DNA of 64,000 bases from Hofstenia miamia (taxonomy: Eukaryota; Xenacoelomorpha; Acoela). Below, one piece after another: positions 34,561-45,901 of the stretch. Every line of letters starts with the position of its first letter. Position 1 is the stretch's first letter. The DNA is taken from contig SCFE01000119.1 of NCBI GenBank assembly GCA_004352715.1, positions 86,411 through 150,410 on the forward strand. The letters are read 5' to 3'. A program made the translations under genes and the position numbers. Below the pieces are notes generated by a model. It saw only the letters and a list, made by a program, of their open reading frames with translations, was not told the DNA's origin and made no database searches.

Positions 34561-37500
34561 CTAGATGAGTCGTTATTCAAATATATACTATAGTTCTTTT
34601 GCTATATTTTTCATGTCAGACTTCCTATATTGAAACATACTATAACGCTATCGAAAATGCATGTTCTAGTTATACAATTAAAATCATTTAAAAATGAAGA
34701 CTAATATTAACCACTCAAATTCATAATTTTACAGCAAGAAATGTTGCATTGTATATGAATTTACTAAAAAATATTAACGGACATTTAGCTTCAAATTTTG
34801 TCTTGAAACGTATTTTTGTGATAATTGACAATAGAAAAATTTGGCCAAATTATAGAGTAGTGTAATGTTAACCATATTCTTGCATTGATTCAATACACGA
34901 TCAAAAATACATGCTTAGGCTTTGCCACTTTATCAGAAAACCTATAATGGTGTAAAATAGTTTCGAAAAATTTTCACACACCTCAGGGACAATTTAATGT
35001 AGGTGCCAAAGTCAACTTAGGAAGTAAAAATTTTATCAATAGAAATTCCGAATGATGAAAACATCAATATAAATCCAAAAAAATAAAAATGCTCCATTTT
35101 TTACTACTAAGATCGTAACCTCAAAACAAATCATAAATTCAAGAATTCTAAATATCAGAAAGATCATTCAATTAGTCCAGTTAGGATCATCAAGATCATA
35201 AGCACTTTGCACGTGGGTTTGGATACAGACATATACATGGGCCGATAATTTAGGCACATTTGGACCACTTTTGCGACTATTGCCAAAACTTTTTCTTGAA
35301 TTTTGGATTTGCTAGATAAATTTTGGATATTTTCTAAGCTTTCAGTAAAATCCACACACCGAAATTGAAAAAACTAAATTGAGTTTCAGAATAGTATAAT
35401 ATATTAATGTAAAATTTGAAAAATATATTTTGTACTTTAAAATATTGTTTAGATATTCTATTTCATTCAATGCATTTGGAATGATTTGGTTGCACTTCTA
35501 ATATTCAAGTAATCTTTTTTAAATATCGGCCCATTTTTTGCAATACATCACTTCTAATCTGGCGCAGCCCAGACCAGCTCGACATGGATCAGGCCAACAC
35601 AAGTGCACTCTGATTGCATTTAGACATTCTTCACCGCCCCTCCCAGTTTTGCTCGATTCTCTACTTACTGGATAAATGCTCTATCAACTTGCTCCATTTG
35701 AACATCAAAAAAGTCTGGCTAATTCAGAACGAAATTTAACACTAAGTTATAATGGGATAACTCATGGATTTATATAGTATTCCCATAGAAATCCATTAGT
35801 AGTTATAAGATGCTTTCACTCATTTGGAAAATACTCTTATATTTCCAAAAAAAGTTCTAGTTTTTCTTAGAATTATTTTAAGTACATTAAGGAATTCTAT
35901 TGAATTACATTTGATTATGCAGTTAGTAATTTTTAAAGTTTTGAAGCGAATACTTGGTCATTTTGGTTTTTATTAGAATTTTTGGGTTTAAGGTGTTCAA
36001 ATATGAAATCGTACTTGCAAACTCAATCAAATGCTTCGCACTGTAGGGAATTATTATTCTAGCTAACGAGTTAATTAAGATGATTTAATGCAATAATCAC
36101 TTCTATCCATTTCGAAAAATAAAGGGAATCAACTAGATCAAGGAATCACATGGTTTTTATTGATTTAGATGAAAGAGACAGCGCATCTGTGGTAGCGTTA
36201 CACAACACCACTCAATCGCATGGGACTGTTATCTGAGTTTAAATATTTCAGTGAGACTGGGTATAGCATGGCTTGGACAATAAATTAAGAGACGGAAACC
36301 GCAGATTTCAGAATATTCCTAATTAGTTTTGCAAATTTGGCAAAGATAGCTGTAATAGCATGGGATCACATTTGCCCAGAATATTTCATTAGAAGGGATC
36401 AATAAAAATTTAGTTTAACAAGCACTATTCTGTGGGATAAGCTTTTTCATGAAAATGGTTTCTTGTAATATATAATTCCATTTGTATTTACAATACATTC
36501 TTAGCCTAGCGTTATAGAAACCACAAACTACAATAAAAAATGTAACCTTTATGCAAATTACAAGCGAAATTTCTATTTGAACATAAAATAAATTCTACAA
36601 ATATCATGAAATTGGCTAAAAATTTCTGAAAACCCTACAGCAAATATTAGAACAAAAATGACAAATTCTTAAATCATCAACGTATAGTTTAATGGATATT
36701 CAAGCCGAAAATAGGTCTGACATGAACTGAAATCCCATGCCAAATAGATTAAGTAATATTTTATGTTCCAAATTAAACTCAATAATTTACTATAAAAGAA
36801 AGCTTTGTTTTCAGAGTAAACAGGAGGATTTCGCTGAACAACGTAGTTCAGTGTTAAAGATTTAATATAAGAAGAAAATTTGTCGATTTCATTCTAAAAA
36901 ATCTAATAAATTAGTTTATCTCATACTTTTGGATTCGATTATCATTAAAGATGAAATTATAATCAAATTAGATTCACAAAGAAAAGTGCCAATAATATTC
37001 TAATGGCAAATAATATATTAAAACTACCTGCAAATCATATTAAAAAATATATGTGCTTATTGTGCACCTCTTACAACCATCCAAAACGAAGCAAATCCTG
37101 AACTAAAAATTTAGTACCTTTGACCGCAAGTATTGTCAAAAAACTAAAAATTATGACATTATTTTAACCTAAGTATAAAATTATAACCCCTTCAAGCTAA
37201 GAATCTATTACTTAATACGTGTTAAATGTACTCCTTCATCACTTTGGAAATCAATCGGTATTTTTGTACATGTGCTCTTGCAAATATTGCGTAATTCAAG
37301 TCGAAAATTCGATTCGATTCGATTCGAATCCAAATACTGACAATTTGAAAATCCTAAGCACTTGAGAATGGAAAATACGCCCAGAAATCGATTCGAATTT
37401 GAAATTTGCATTTTTTCTAAGTCCATGATAATCAAATTTCATCTATGCGGACAAAACTCAAAAGTTGGATTAAATCAGTATACTTAAGCGAGTTATTGAT

Positions 37501-37571
37501 GTGTACATTTATATTTTTTCCTTTAATATGCTATTGTTGAATCTTTTAGTGTCATTGGCTGATTATAGACA

Positions 37572-37771
37572 ATATATATATATANNNNNNNNNNNNNNNN
37601 NNNNNNNNNNNNNNNNNNNNNNNNNNNNNNNNNNNNNNNNNNNNNNNNNNNNNNNNNNNNNNNNNNNNNNNNNNNNNNNNNNNNNNNNNNNNNNNNNNNN
37701 NNNNNNNNNNNNNNNNNNNNNNNNNNNNNNNNNNNNNNNNNNNNNNNNNNNNNNNNNNNNNNNNNNNNNNN

Positions 37772-37802
<31 letters not shown>
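37572..37802. repeat. (TA)n microsatellite with 187-N gap
   Basis: TA repeats on both sides of N at 37585-37771. The gap is a collapsed dinucleotide repeat. Confidence 0.95.
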
Positions 37803-37804
<2 letters not shown>

Positions 37805-37902
37805 GGGCTCTAGATACTATGGGATTTGTATCCATTGCTCCCCCCCGTCAAGTTTCCAAATTTGATTTTAACTGGATAAATCAAAAAAATGTTCGTAAAA
37901 AA

Positions 37903-38000
37903 TTGAAAAATTTAAAATCTAAGATCGTGAAATGCATTTTTTAGGGTCTATTTTTTCAATATTTTAAAAAATTCGTCAGAAAATCCTGCGTACACCCCTG
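37903..38000 (+). repeat. Dispersed motif ending CCTGCGTACACCC, copy 2
   Basis: Shares TGAAATGCATTTT, TTTTTCAATATTTT and AGAAAATCCTGCGTACACCC with 17130-17218. Probably the end of a repetitive element; here it abuts the LINE directly. Confidence 0.6.
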
Positions 38001-38885
38001 GTTCTGTTTACACATCTCACTGATGAAATATATACAAAGAAGCTAACTTATCCTGACAAACCAGAAATAATTAAATACTCAGATGATACATGTATAGCTG
38101 GAGACATTTTAACATCGACTAGTGAAAAGGATGAATATAGTTTTGAGAAAAACATTAATGATGTCATAAAATTGTCAAAAACAAACAACCTGATAATTAA
38201 TGAACCAAAATCAACGGTATTGGTATGTAAGCATCCGAATATCAAGAATTCAAAAATAATACCTTTATTAAATAATTCAATTAAATGCGATGGCCTTGAA
38301 CTTCAGGTAACTACCGTAGTAAAGTATCTGGGTATTAAAATAAATAAGGATTTGAATTGGAATGATCAAGTGGATTACCTGTTTTGTAAGGCATTTCGAT
38401 CCGTTTTATGAAAGTCTTTCTTTATTGAATTTATACCAACCCATAAACAATGGATGATTTTTAAAACAAACATTAAGCCAATATACACATATCCTTCTGT
38501 GGTGTGGGTACCAGGAATATCGGAAAACAACAGAAAATCCTTGCGAAAACTGCTCAGATTTTTTTCCAAACGGTCTACCATTAGTAAAAACGAGCTTATT
38601 GATAGCATTAACAGTACTTTCAACAAAACGTTTAAACAATACGCCTTGAAAATTTATAATGATAATAATCATCCCATACATGAAAGAATCAAGTTCTCTA
38701 AGCACAATACTCGAACTAAAGTTAATCTAGATAGGAAAAAAGATGTACGACGGAGCAAAACCTTTCTAGCAGCAGCACTTAAATATATTAATAATGGAAC
38801 TCTCCCCGGTTCCTATAGTAATTTTTTATTGAAATTTTCCAACTTTCCTTTTTACATGGTACTTTGTGCTGTGTACAGGAAGTAA
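38000..38885 (+). pseudogene. LINE reverse-transcriptase fragment with YSDD box
   Basis: IIKYSDDTCIAGDI (about 38068-38110) is the RT catalytic box. Next come LSKTNNLIINEPKSTVLV and VVKYLGIKINKDLNWNDQV (YLG box, to about 38370). A TGA at 38409 and a shift interrupt it. The thumb and C-terminal part 38454-38885 follows (FKTNIKPIYTYPSVVWVPG, then FSKHNTRTKVNLDRKKD). Truncated 5' at the dispersed repeat, it runs toward a (TA)n tract. It is oriented opposite to the channel gene whose intron it occupies. Confidence 0.8.
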
Positions 38886-38914
38886 ACGTGGATACAATAC
38901 AAAACAATATAAAT

Positions 38915-38922
38915 ATACATAT

Positions 38923-38956
<34 letters not shown>

Positions 38957-38986
38957 ATGTCCTTTTATTTATACATTAAAATATAC

Positions 38987-39024
<38 letters not shown>

Positions 39025-39205
39025 NNNNNNNNNNNNNNNNNNNNNNNNNNNNNNNNNNNNNNNNNNNNNNNNNNNNNNNNNNNNNNNNNNNNNNNNNNNN
39101 NNNNNNNNNNNNNNNNNNNNNNNNNNNNNNNNNNNNNNNNNNNNNNNNNNNNNNNNNNNNNNNNNNNNNNNNNNNNNNNNNNATATATATATATATATAT
39201 ATATA
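38915..39205. repeat. (TA)n microsatellite with 158-N gap
   Basis: TA/CATA repeats on both sides of N at 39025-39182. Confidence 0.95.
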
Positions 39206-39352
39206 AAGGTTTGGCGGAAAGTTTAGCATTAAAGGAATGACAAAACACATTTTTGTGTTATTAATCTAACACCTCGAGATAATCACACTATGTTATATTG
39301 AAAACCCGTATGGCATGTTGCATGGGTGTATGTAAATCGCATAAACTACCGA

Positions 39353-40173
39353 GAGGGTTGTAAAATAAGTTCGTAGCGTTTTTAATGTTGGCAGGTTGTT
39401 TAATAAATATCGCTCATTGTTTTTGTGTACATAGTGAATTACGGTTGCATGCTTGTTATATTAATTTACTCTTTGTATTGCCCCTTTTCACACCTACATT
39501 TTTCTTCATTTTTCAGACTTTGAAATTGAGTACCCAGGAGGCAAAACTCAGCATTTTCGACACCTGCTCTTCTTCGCTTTTCATCGAGGGCAAAAAGCTG
39601 CTGAAGCAGCTTGGGACGTTTGCGACGTTTATGTGGAAGGTGTCTTAGGCGAGTCTACAGCACGGAAATGGTTTGCAAATTTCAAAAACGCCATCTTTGA
39701 CCTCGAAGACACCCCTAGCAGTGGATGACCTACAGAATTTGATAAGGAACATCTCAAGGCTCTTTTGAAGGAAGATGGTAGTCAAACAACTCGGTAATTG
39801 GCCGAAAAAATGGAGACAATGCAATGACAATTTCCCGTCACCTTCCCTCAATTGGTTTTATCCAAAAACTTGGAGTCTGGGTGCCTCGCGAACTTACGGA
39901 AAAGAACAAAGAAATCGCTTCTCAACATTTCGCCCGCCACCGAGCAACACGTGCACATAAACATCGTTTTCTCTATAGAATAATCACCGGAGACGAGAAA
40001 TGGTGCCTGTACGTCAACGGCAAAACGGCATCAAAAAATTGGTCGAGAGATGGGAGGAGGTTATAAACAGTAATGGAAAATATATTGTTGATTAATTTTT
40101 TTATATTGTAGTTATTTTTTTTCAAATAAATCTTATAAAAATGCTACAAACTTATGTCACAATCCAATACATT
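39353..40173 (+). mobile_element. Internally deleted mariner element
   Basis: Terminal inverted repeats pair GGGTTGTAAAATAAGTTCG (about 39355) with the reverse complement near 40172, TGGATTGTGACATAAGTTTG. Both go on to TAGC(G/A)TTTTT. Between them a Mos1-like transposase is readable in several frames: ESTARKWFANFKNAIFDLED, PTEFDKEHLKALLKEDG, LGVWVPRELTEKNKE, then RFLYRIITGDEKWCLYV. The GDEKW box holds the first catalytic Asp (near 39990). The second Asp box and third Asp are absent, because the sequence passes straight to the 3' TIR. Length is about 820 bp against about 1.3 kb for full elements. Stops and frameshifts abound. Confidence 0.9.
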
Positions 40174-40419
40174 AAAATAGTGAACACGGGCGCGTTTTCA
40201 CTGACAACTTTATCGTTCTTAAACGAAAATATAGATAGCTAACCTGAAGGTGCACCTTCTGTTTCCTCTTGATTCCAACCATAGTTCAAGATTTCGTTGA
40301 AAAAAAATAAAATTGTTAAAAGTTCGTGAACTTTTCCAATTTAATAAAGTGCGTAAAAGTTCATAAAAATTCGGAAATTATGACTGGTTTCAGAAATCGA
40401 AATGAAGTTTACTTAGTCA

Positions 40420-40530
40420 TCAGTGCCGGATTAAAGGGTTGGGGCAAGGGGCCTGAGTCTCGACTGAAACGAGGGGCCACAAACAAACTTCTGTTTTTTC
40501 ATAGGAATATGGTATTAAGGTGTTAGGTTG
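40420..40530. repeat. CAGTGCCGGATT-type element end
   Basis: CAGTGCCGGATTAAAGGG and GGGGCAAGGGGCC are typical of widespread DNA-transposon/MITE termini. No partner terminus was identified. Confidence 0.35.
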
Positions 40531-41974
40531 GTGACGTCCTTCGTATCTATGCTCTCAAATTTAGCATTAGAAACTGAATATCAAAAGCTAGCTTAAATAG
40601 ATTAAATACATTAATCACGAAAATTTTCAGCGAAAAAAGCTTCGGACAGTTTTTCGATATTTTGGACAGAATTGTGAAATTGTATATTTTTGATAAAATC
40701 AATTGAATATAGTCATGAGTAGTTGAGTACACGAATACATCATATTTTTGCATACCTTACGGTTTAATTTTTTTGGAAATATTCACGAAAATTTGAATGT
40801 GAGTGGAAGGGTTGGCAGAGAAAAGAAAAAGGTACGCAAATGTGTAAATTGTGTAAATGAAAAGAAAATATTGAGTATAAATACGAATAAGAACCAAAAG
40901 CATAAAATTGTAAATAAATAATAGAAAGTACTAGTAACAAAGTACTGCATTACGCTGTCCCTTGTTCTCATTTGAAGATATCAAAAGGATCTTCAGATGG
41001 TACCTTTATAATTAATGCTTATTTAATTTCGAATCCCTTTATTATTATATTATGAAAGTTTATCACATGATCATACAATCCTAAGCAGGTCTGGAAACGG
41101 GCCAAACTTTTTGAACCCGATCCGAATGATATGTAGACCTGACCCGTCTTCCTAAATTTGACCCGTTATAATCCGATTTCTCATTTGAGTCCTTCGAAAA
41201 AATAGCCTCTTTAAAAATATTTGATATGCCTCTCCAAGACTAATTCAAAAACTAAGCCTAGCAAAATGAATTTAGTACAATATTAGGGCATAATATAATA
41301 GTAAGAAACCGAATATCTCCATATCATTTATGAAACAGATATCGATTTTTACCATGACAAAAAGTTTCACAGAGTAGGGTAAAATCTAAAAAAACTGTGC
41401 ATGGAGTGCAAACTAGTGCTAAGTCAGCTTAGATTATTCTTAATGGAGATTCGGATTGAAAATGGCACCATGTCACCAAAACAAAAAACATGTGTTTTCA
41501 CACATTTCTAGCAAGATTTTAGTAGGAAAATTAATTGTTTTGCTATGCTTTAGTTGTCATGCATCAAAACAGTTACATATGACACACTGCTCAATATTTC
41601 AATGTAGCGATAAGACCTATGCATGTAATCATGAATGTCAATGTTATTTAATTACCCGCCATGATCCGTTTCCACTCCTGATCCCAAGAGGCACCTTGCA
41701 TGTAATGAAATAATTATCGAACGTTTTAAAAGCACTTTTATATTCATTACCAAAGGGTAGTTTGTAATGACAAGAGAGATTCAAGTATAATATAAACGCA
41801 AATTATCATATATGCAATGGTGACGACAAGCAAGGGTCGGACATAAATAAACTTGATGAATTTCAGGCTCAAGCTGCGTCAGAAGATGAAGAACTGGAAG
41901 GTTTTCTCGTTGTTGATGAGGCTAATATCATGTGTATTGATTATAAATATTTTTTCAGCTTTTATGAAAAAACA

Positions 41975-42092
41975 CGTTTCTAAAAGTTTTGGCGCTAAGA
42001 AAATTCGGACAACAGTAATTTTGAAGAAATTCGCGGAAAATCTTTGCGGACAACTTTTTTGCCGAAACTTCTTAGCGCCGAAACTTTTCGTG
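41975..42092. repeat. Imperfect inverted repeat, potential 118-bp hairpin
   Basis: Left arm CACG...AAAAGTTTTGGCGCTAAGAA (41975-42002) pairs with right arm TTCTTAGCGCCGAAACTTTT then CGTG (to 42091). Pairing continues through CGGACAAC / GCGGACAACTT. Possibly a tiny MITE. Confidence 0.6.
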
Positions 42093-44258
42093 ATTAATGT
42101 AGTAATTATAAAAAATTACATTAATATTAGATTCTGCTTCAAATTTTGTTCAGGCTGTCATGTAAAATTCTTTTGACAAACTTAAGTGCTTGAAAATCGT
42201 GTTTTCATTCATTAATGAACTATTTTTTCTTGAATAGTTTTCCAGACAACTTCTTATTAATTATTTATTGAAAAAAACCGAATTGACAGTATGCAGGAAA
42301 TTTGTTTGATTTCTAATTTCGTCGGAAATTTTGAAGGGTCGTTAACTGCAAATATTTGGTGAATTGAATTAAAGATTTTAATTATCTATTTCATTGTGGA
42401 TGTTAAAATTTTAAAATAGACATTTAGACGATTCTAAAAGTATTAAGTTCGAAATTTATAAACTGCAGCGAAATATTCTATAAAATGCTTCAACACACAC
42501 TTCGTTTGCACGTCAATGTGTGTCTTTAGTGCAATCATTAACACCTGTTGTCCTGAACGCGGTTTTCACAAGTGTGAAGCCGATTCTTAAGTTATTTTTA
42601 GGGTATTAACTATATTAATTCAAAAATATGTGAATATGCAAAATACTGTCACTATGGCAACCACTTTATCAATTAACTATGAAATTATACAACTGACCTA
42701 AATTTCATCATATTTCATTATTATAATTTAGAGTAAATCGCTACCCAAGACTTACCAATAAGTCAAAATATACTAAAATTTAACTTCTTGTTATGTTCCG
42801 CTGGGACTTCTGTACCTCTACTGAAAAAAGGCTGATTTGGTTATGTGCATTAATAAATAAGTCCTGAGATAACGATGCAGTAGTTGAGATTTACATCTTG
42901 ACTGTATATAGGTGTATATGTATATGGGCAAAGACAAAAAGACATTCAAACAAGTCAAACTAGAAATACAAAATATGTGATTCAACCAAATTCCCAAAAT
43001 TCGTAAATTTGCAGTTTGGAAATATCGAATTGTGCTTTATTAATCTAAAATATTTAAATATTCAACCTAGAATATTTTAGGTCTTAGCTTTTGTTTAATC
43101 ATTTCGAAAAGATCAAATTCAAATATTCGAAATATTCTTTGCTCAATAATGGCTTCCGCAAACTAAACGATTGCCGCATTATTTAGTCGTGAAAATTTTC
43201 TAAGATAATTTGTTGAAATTTTTAATGATTTATAACAGCTTGTTCAAAGAAATTAAACACATATGATCGACATATTCTTGAAAATATTACTGTGATGTTA
43301 TGTTACATTGATTAAATTCCGTTGGCAATAATAGACAATTGATTTTCTTTCAAAAAATAAAATAGATTTAGTTGGAATTTATTCTGAGAGAAATACAACA
43401 GAACCCTTTAACTAACGCAATGAGCGCAGTAGTGTATACTCTTTCTAAATTGCCCATGAGAATCCCAACAAAAAATTATGGGTACCACTCTTTTCACACA
43501 ACAACTTTGAAAATATATGCACTGCATGCTATTAAAACTGGTGGGGTCGAGTTCTTAGAATCCTTCCTTGGCGACGCCACGGCTCCACAGAAGAATGATA
43601 CCATGATCTATTGATGAGGGTGAGGGGAGGAGGGTACACAACATCACATATTGCTATTGAAATTCTTTATAGAGTTTTCGCGAAATTCTGCACTTATTCA
43701 TGATAGATTTTCATGATGCATATCAGCTGATAAATGATAATAAAGGTTTAATCAGTTGATCAGCCAAATTTCAAATGCCAATGAAGATTTATCGCCTATG
43801 TCTAGAACTACAAAGTTAACTCGTCAAGTCACAATTACTTAAAAACCTAAAGAATGAATCCTTAGGAGAGGGCAGATTTTGTTGCTTTAAAAACAGACAA
43901 AATTGCATTAAAAGTTGCTTTATTATCATAAAAAAGTTAATTTAGTTACTTTTAGTTATAAATATAAAGTTGTGGTTGTATAGATATTGATATTTCGTTG
44001 TATACATGGTTCTTACGAGCTAATTTAATTTTGATGGATAGTTGCCACAATTATAGAGATTCTTTCATTTTGTCAAAATGTGTATGAAAATGAGCTCCAA
44101 CTCTTGGATCAAAAGGTTTAATTGTAAAAATATCCTGCAAGTTAAAGTTAGATTTTTATGCAAAGCGTCTAAAAATTATTTTTGCGTAAAACCTAAAAAA
44201 GGAATTTACAAATTTTCATATTAAAACCCATTTATACAGTTTTAAGCTCTTTTAAATT

Positions 44259-44277
44259 GGGGTAACTTTGTTACCCC
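44259..44277. repeat. Perfect 8-bp stem palindrome GGGGTAAC-TTT-GTTACCCC
   Basis: A short perfect inverted repeat with a 3-base loop in AT-rich intron sequence. Confidence 0.8.
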
Positions 44278-45851
44278 ATTCTTCATTTAACTGAAATTTA
44301 TTTTAACATTGTTTAACGGTTAATAAAATTTTATTCGTTGACAACAATTCAAATTACAAGTTCTCAACAATCACAGATTGTCGTCTCTCGGACAGAGTAG
44401 AGTTGATGACTGAAATACCTTTTCAATTTCGACGATACCAGTGCTGAATTTTGGTAGTACATCAAATCCCCATTTTTAGAATAGTTTCAAATTTCCGGAG
44501 ATCTGCAAAATCTGGATTCTTGTCGATCAGCGTCTTAAGTTTCTCCGAAAATGGTTGAATGTTGACTTGAGTGCTGCATTTTCCAAAGGTTCTATAGTAT
44601 GTTGCAAATTGCACAACTCTATCAGAATTCGCAGGTCATTGCAATCTTCTTCCTTTGAGCAAGAATTTCGAAATTTTTTGATCTATAAGAACATGCTTCC
44701 TGCCAGGTACCCCAACCGCAAATACATAGGTTGCGGAACGAGTACAAGGGAGACCTGCGTGTTCTTTAAAATATCGTAGTCTTGGACAGTTAATTTTGAA
44801 AATGAACAAGATATTTCTCAGAAAAAGGCTTAAATTGTGCCAAAACCAAAAATTTGCATAAGAATGACACATATCTTAATTGCGTGGTTGCGTTATGAAA
44901 CTTAATCCGACCTCTCATCATTAGATTTGATAAATTATTCTCTTGAGATTCGTTTTTGTATTTAATTCTGCTGACCACCAAATGAATTTTAGCAACTTGA
45001 TGCCAATTTTGCTTGAAGACATTTCAATTCCTCATAATAGTGTACAGTATCTCACATGACTCTATTCTCAATAGAGATCGAAATTAGTTTTTCAATAGGT
45101 AATATCTCTTCAATTTCTTTTTTTAGTCCCATACAGTGTAATCCTCCTCTTTCGATGCGGAAATTTTTGTGAATTGTAAGTGTAATCTATTTTGGAAATT
45201 GGAATAAACCATTGGGATTTACTGATAAATTTAGACATAGTGTTAGTTCATTACAAGTAAACTCCAGAAAAGACTTTCGTAAAAGTTTAAATATAATTTA
45301 TCTGCCTTCAATTATAGTTGATGGATGAAAAATAAACTTAAAATAATATTTTTAGCTAAAATAATATTTTCGTTTGAATTCAGCATCTCGCCTGTCAAAC
45401 TATATTTTTCCCTTTATTGTTAGTACTTGATATTCAAAAAGTAATAAGAGACGTCAATGTTCTTCTTAAAAGTAAACACAGAAATATTGCAGATTGCCAT
45501 GCCGAATACATGAATTATTTAAATTTGAAAGATTATCATGCATCTGTAATTTTCATTTTCCTTCTGACGAATTTCCTTATATTTGATAATGAAATTTTCT
45601 CTACAAAACTAGTAGATTTTTAAGTAACATTTCATATATTTTGACAGGTAATTCTTGCGTGATATTTGCATTTCATTCAATAAGAATTTTCTTTAGCGAA
45701 AATCACATTGTAGCACATTAACATCTTAGAGAACTCATGTAAACAAAAAGTTAAATTTCAACGTGTTGGATCAAGCTAAAATAACTCCCGTTTTAGTTAA
45801 TTACGATGAAAAGTTGATCCACAAAACTCATGCAAAAAAACTCATTCCTTA

Positions 45852-45901
45852 ATATATATATATATATACTATGCATATGTCCATGACTATATATATATAT
45901 A
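45852..45901. repeat. (TA)n microsatellite, interrupted
   Basis: Two TA tracts separated by about 20 bases. Confidence 0.9.

Noticed and set aside
35164-35355. Minus-strand open frame of 63 codons between channel exons 1 and 2
   Set aside because: No similarity to the channel, no suitable splice sites, and phases already join without it.
37501-39250. Open frames made of Ile-Tyr repeats
   Set aside because: These are translations of (TA)n microsatellites and N gaps.
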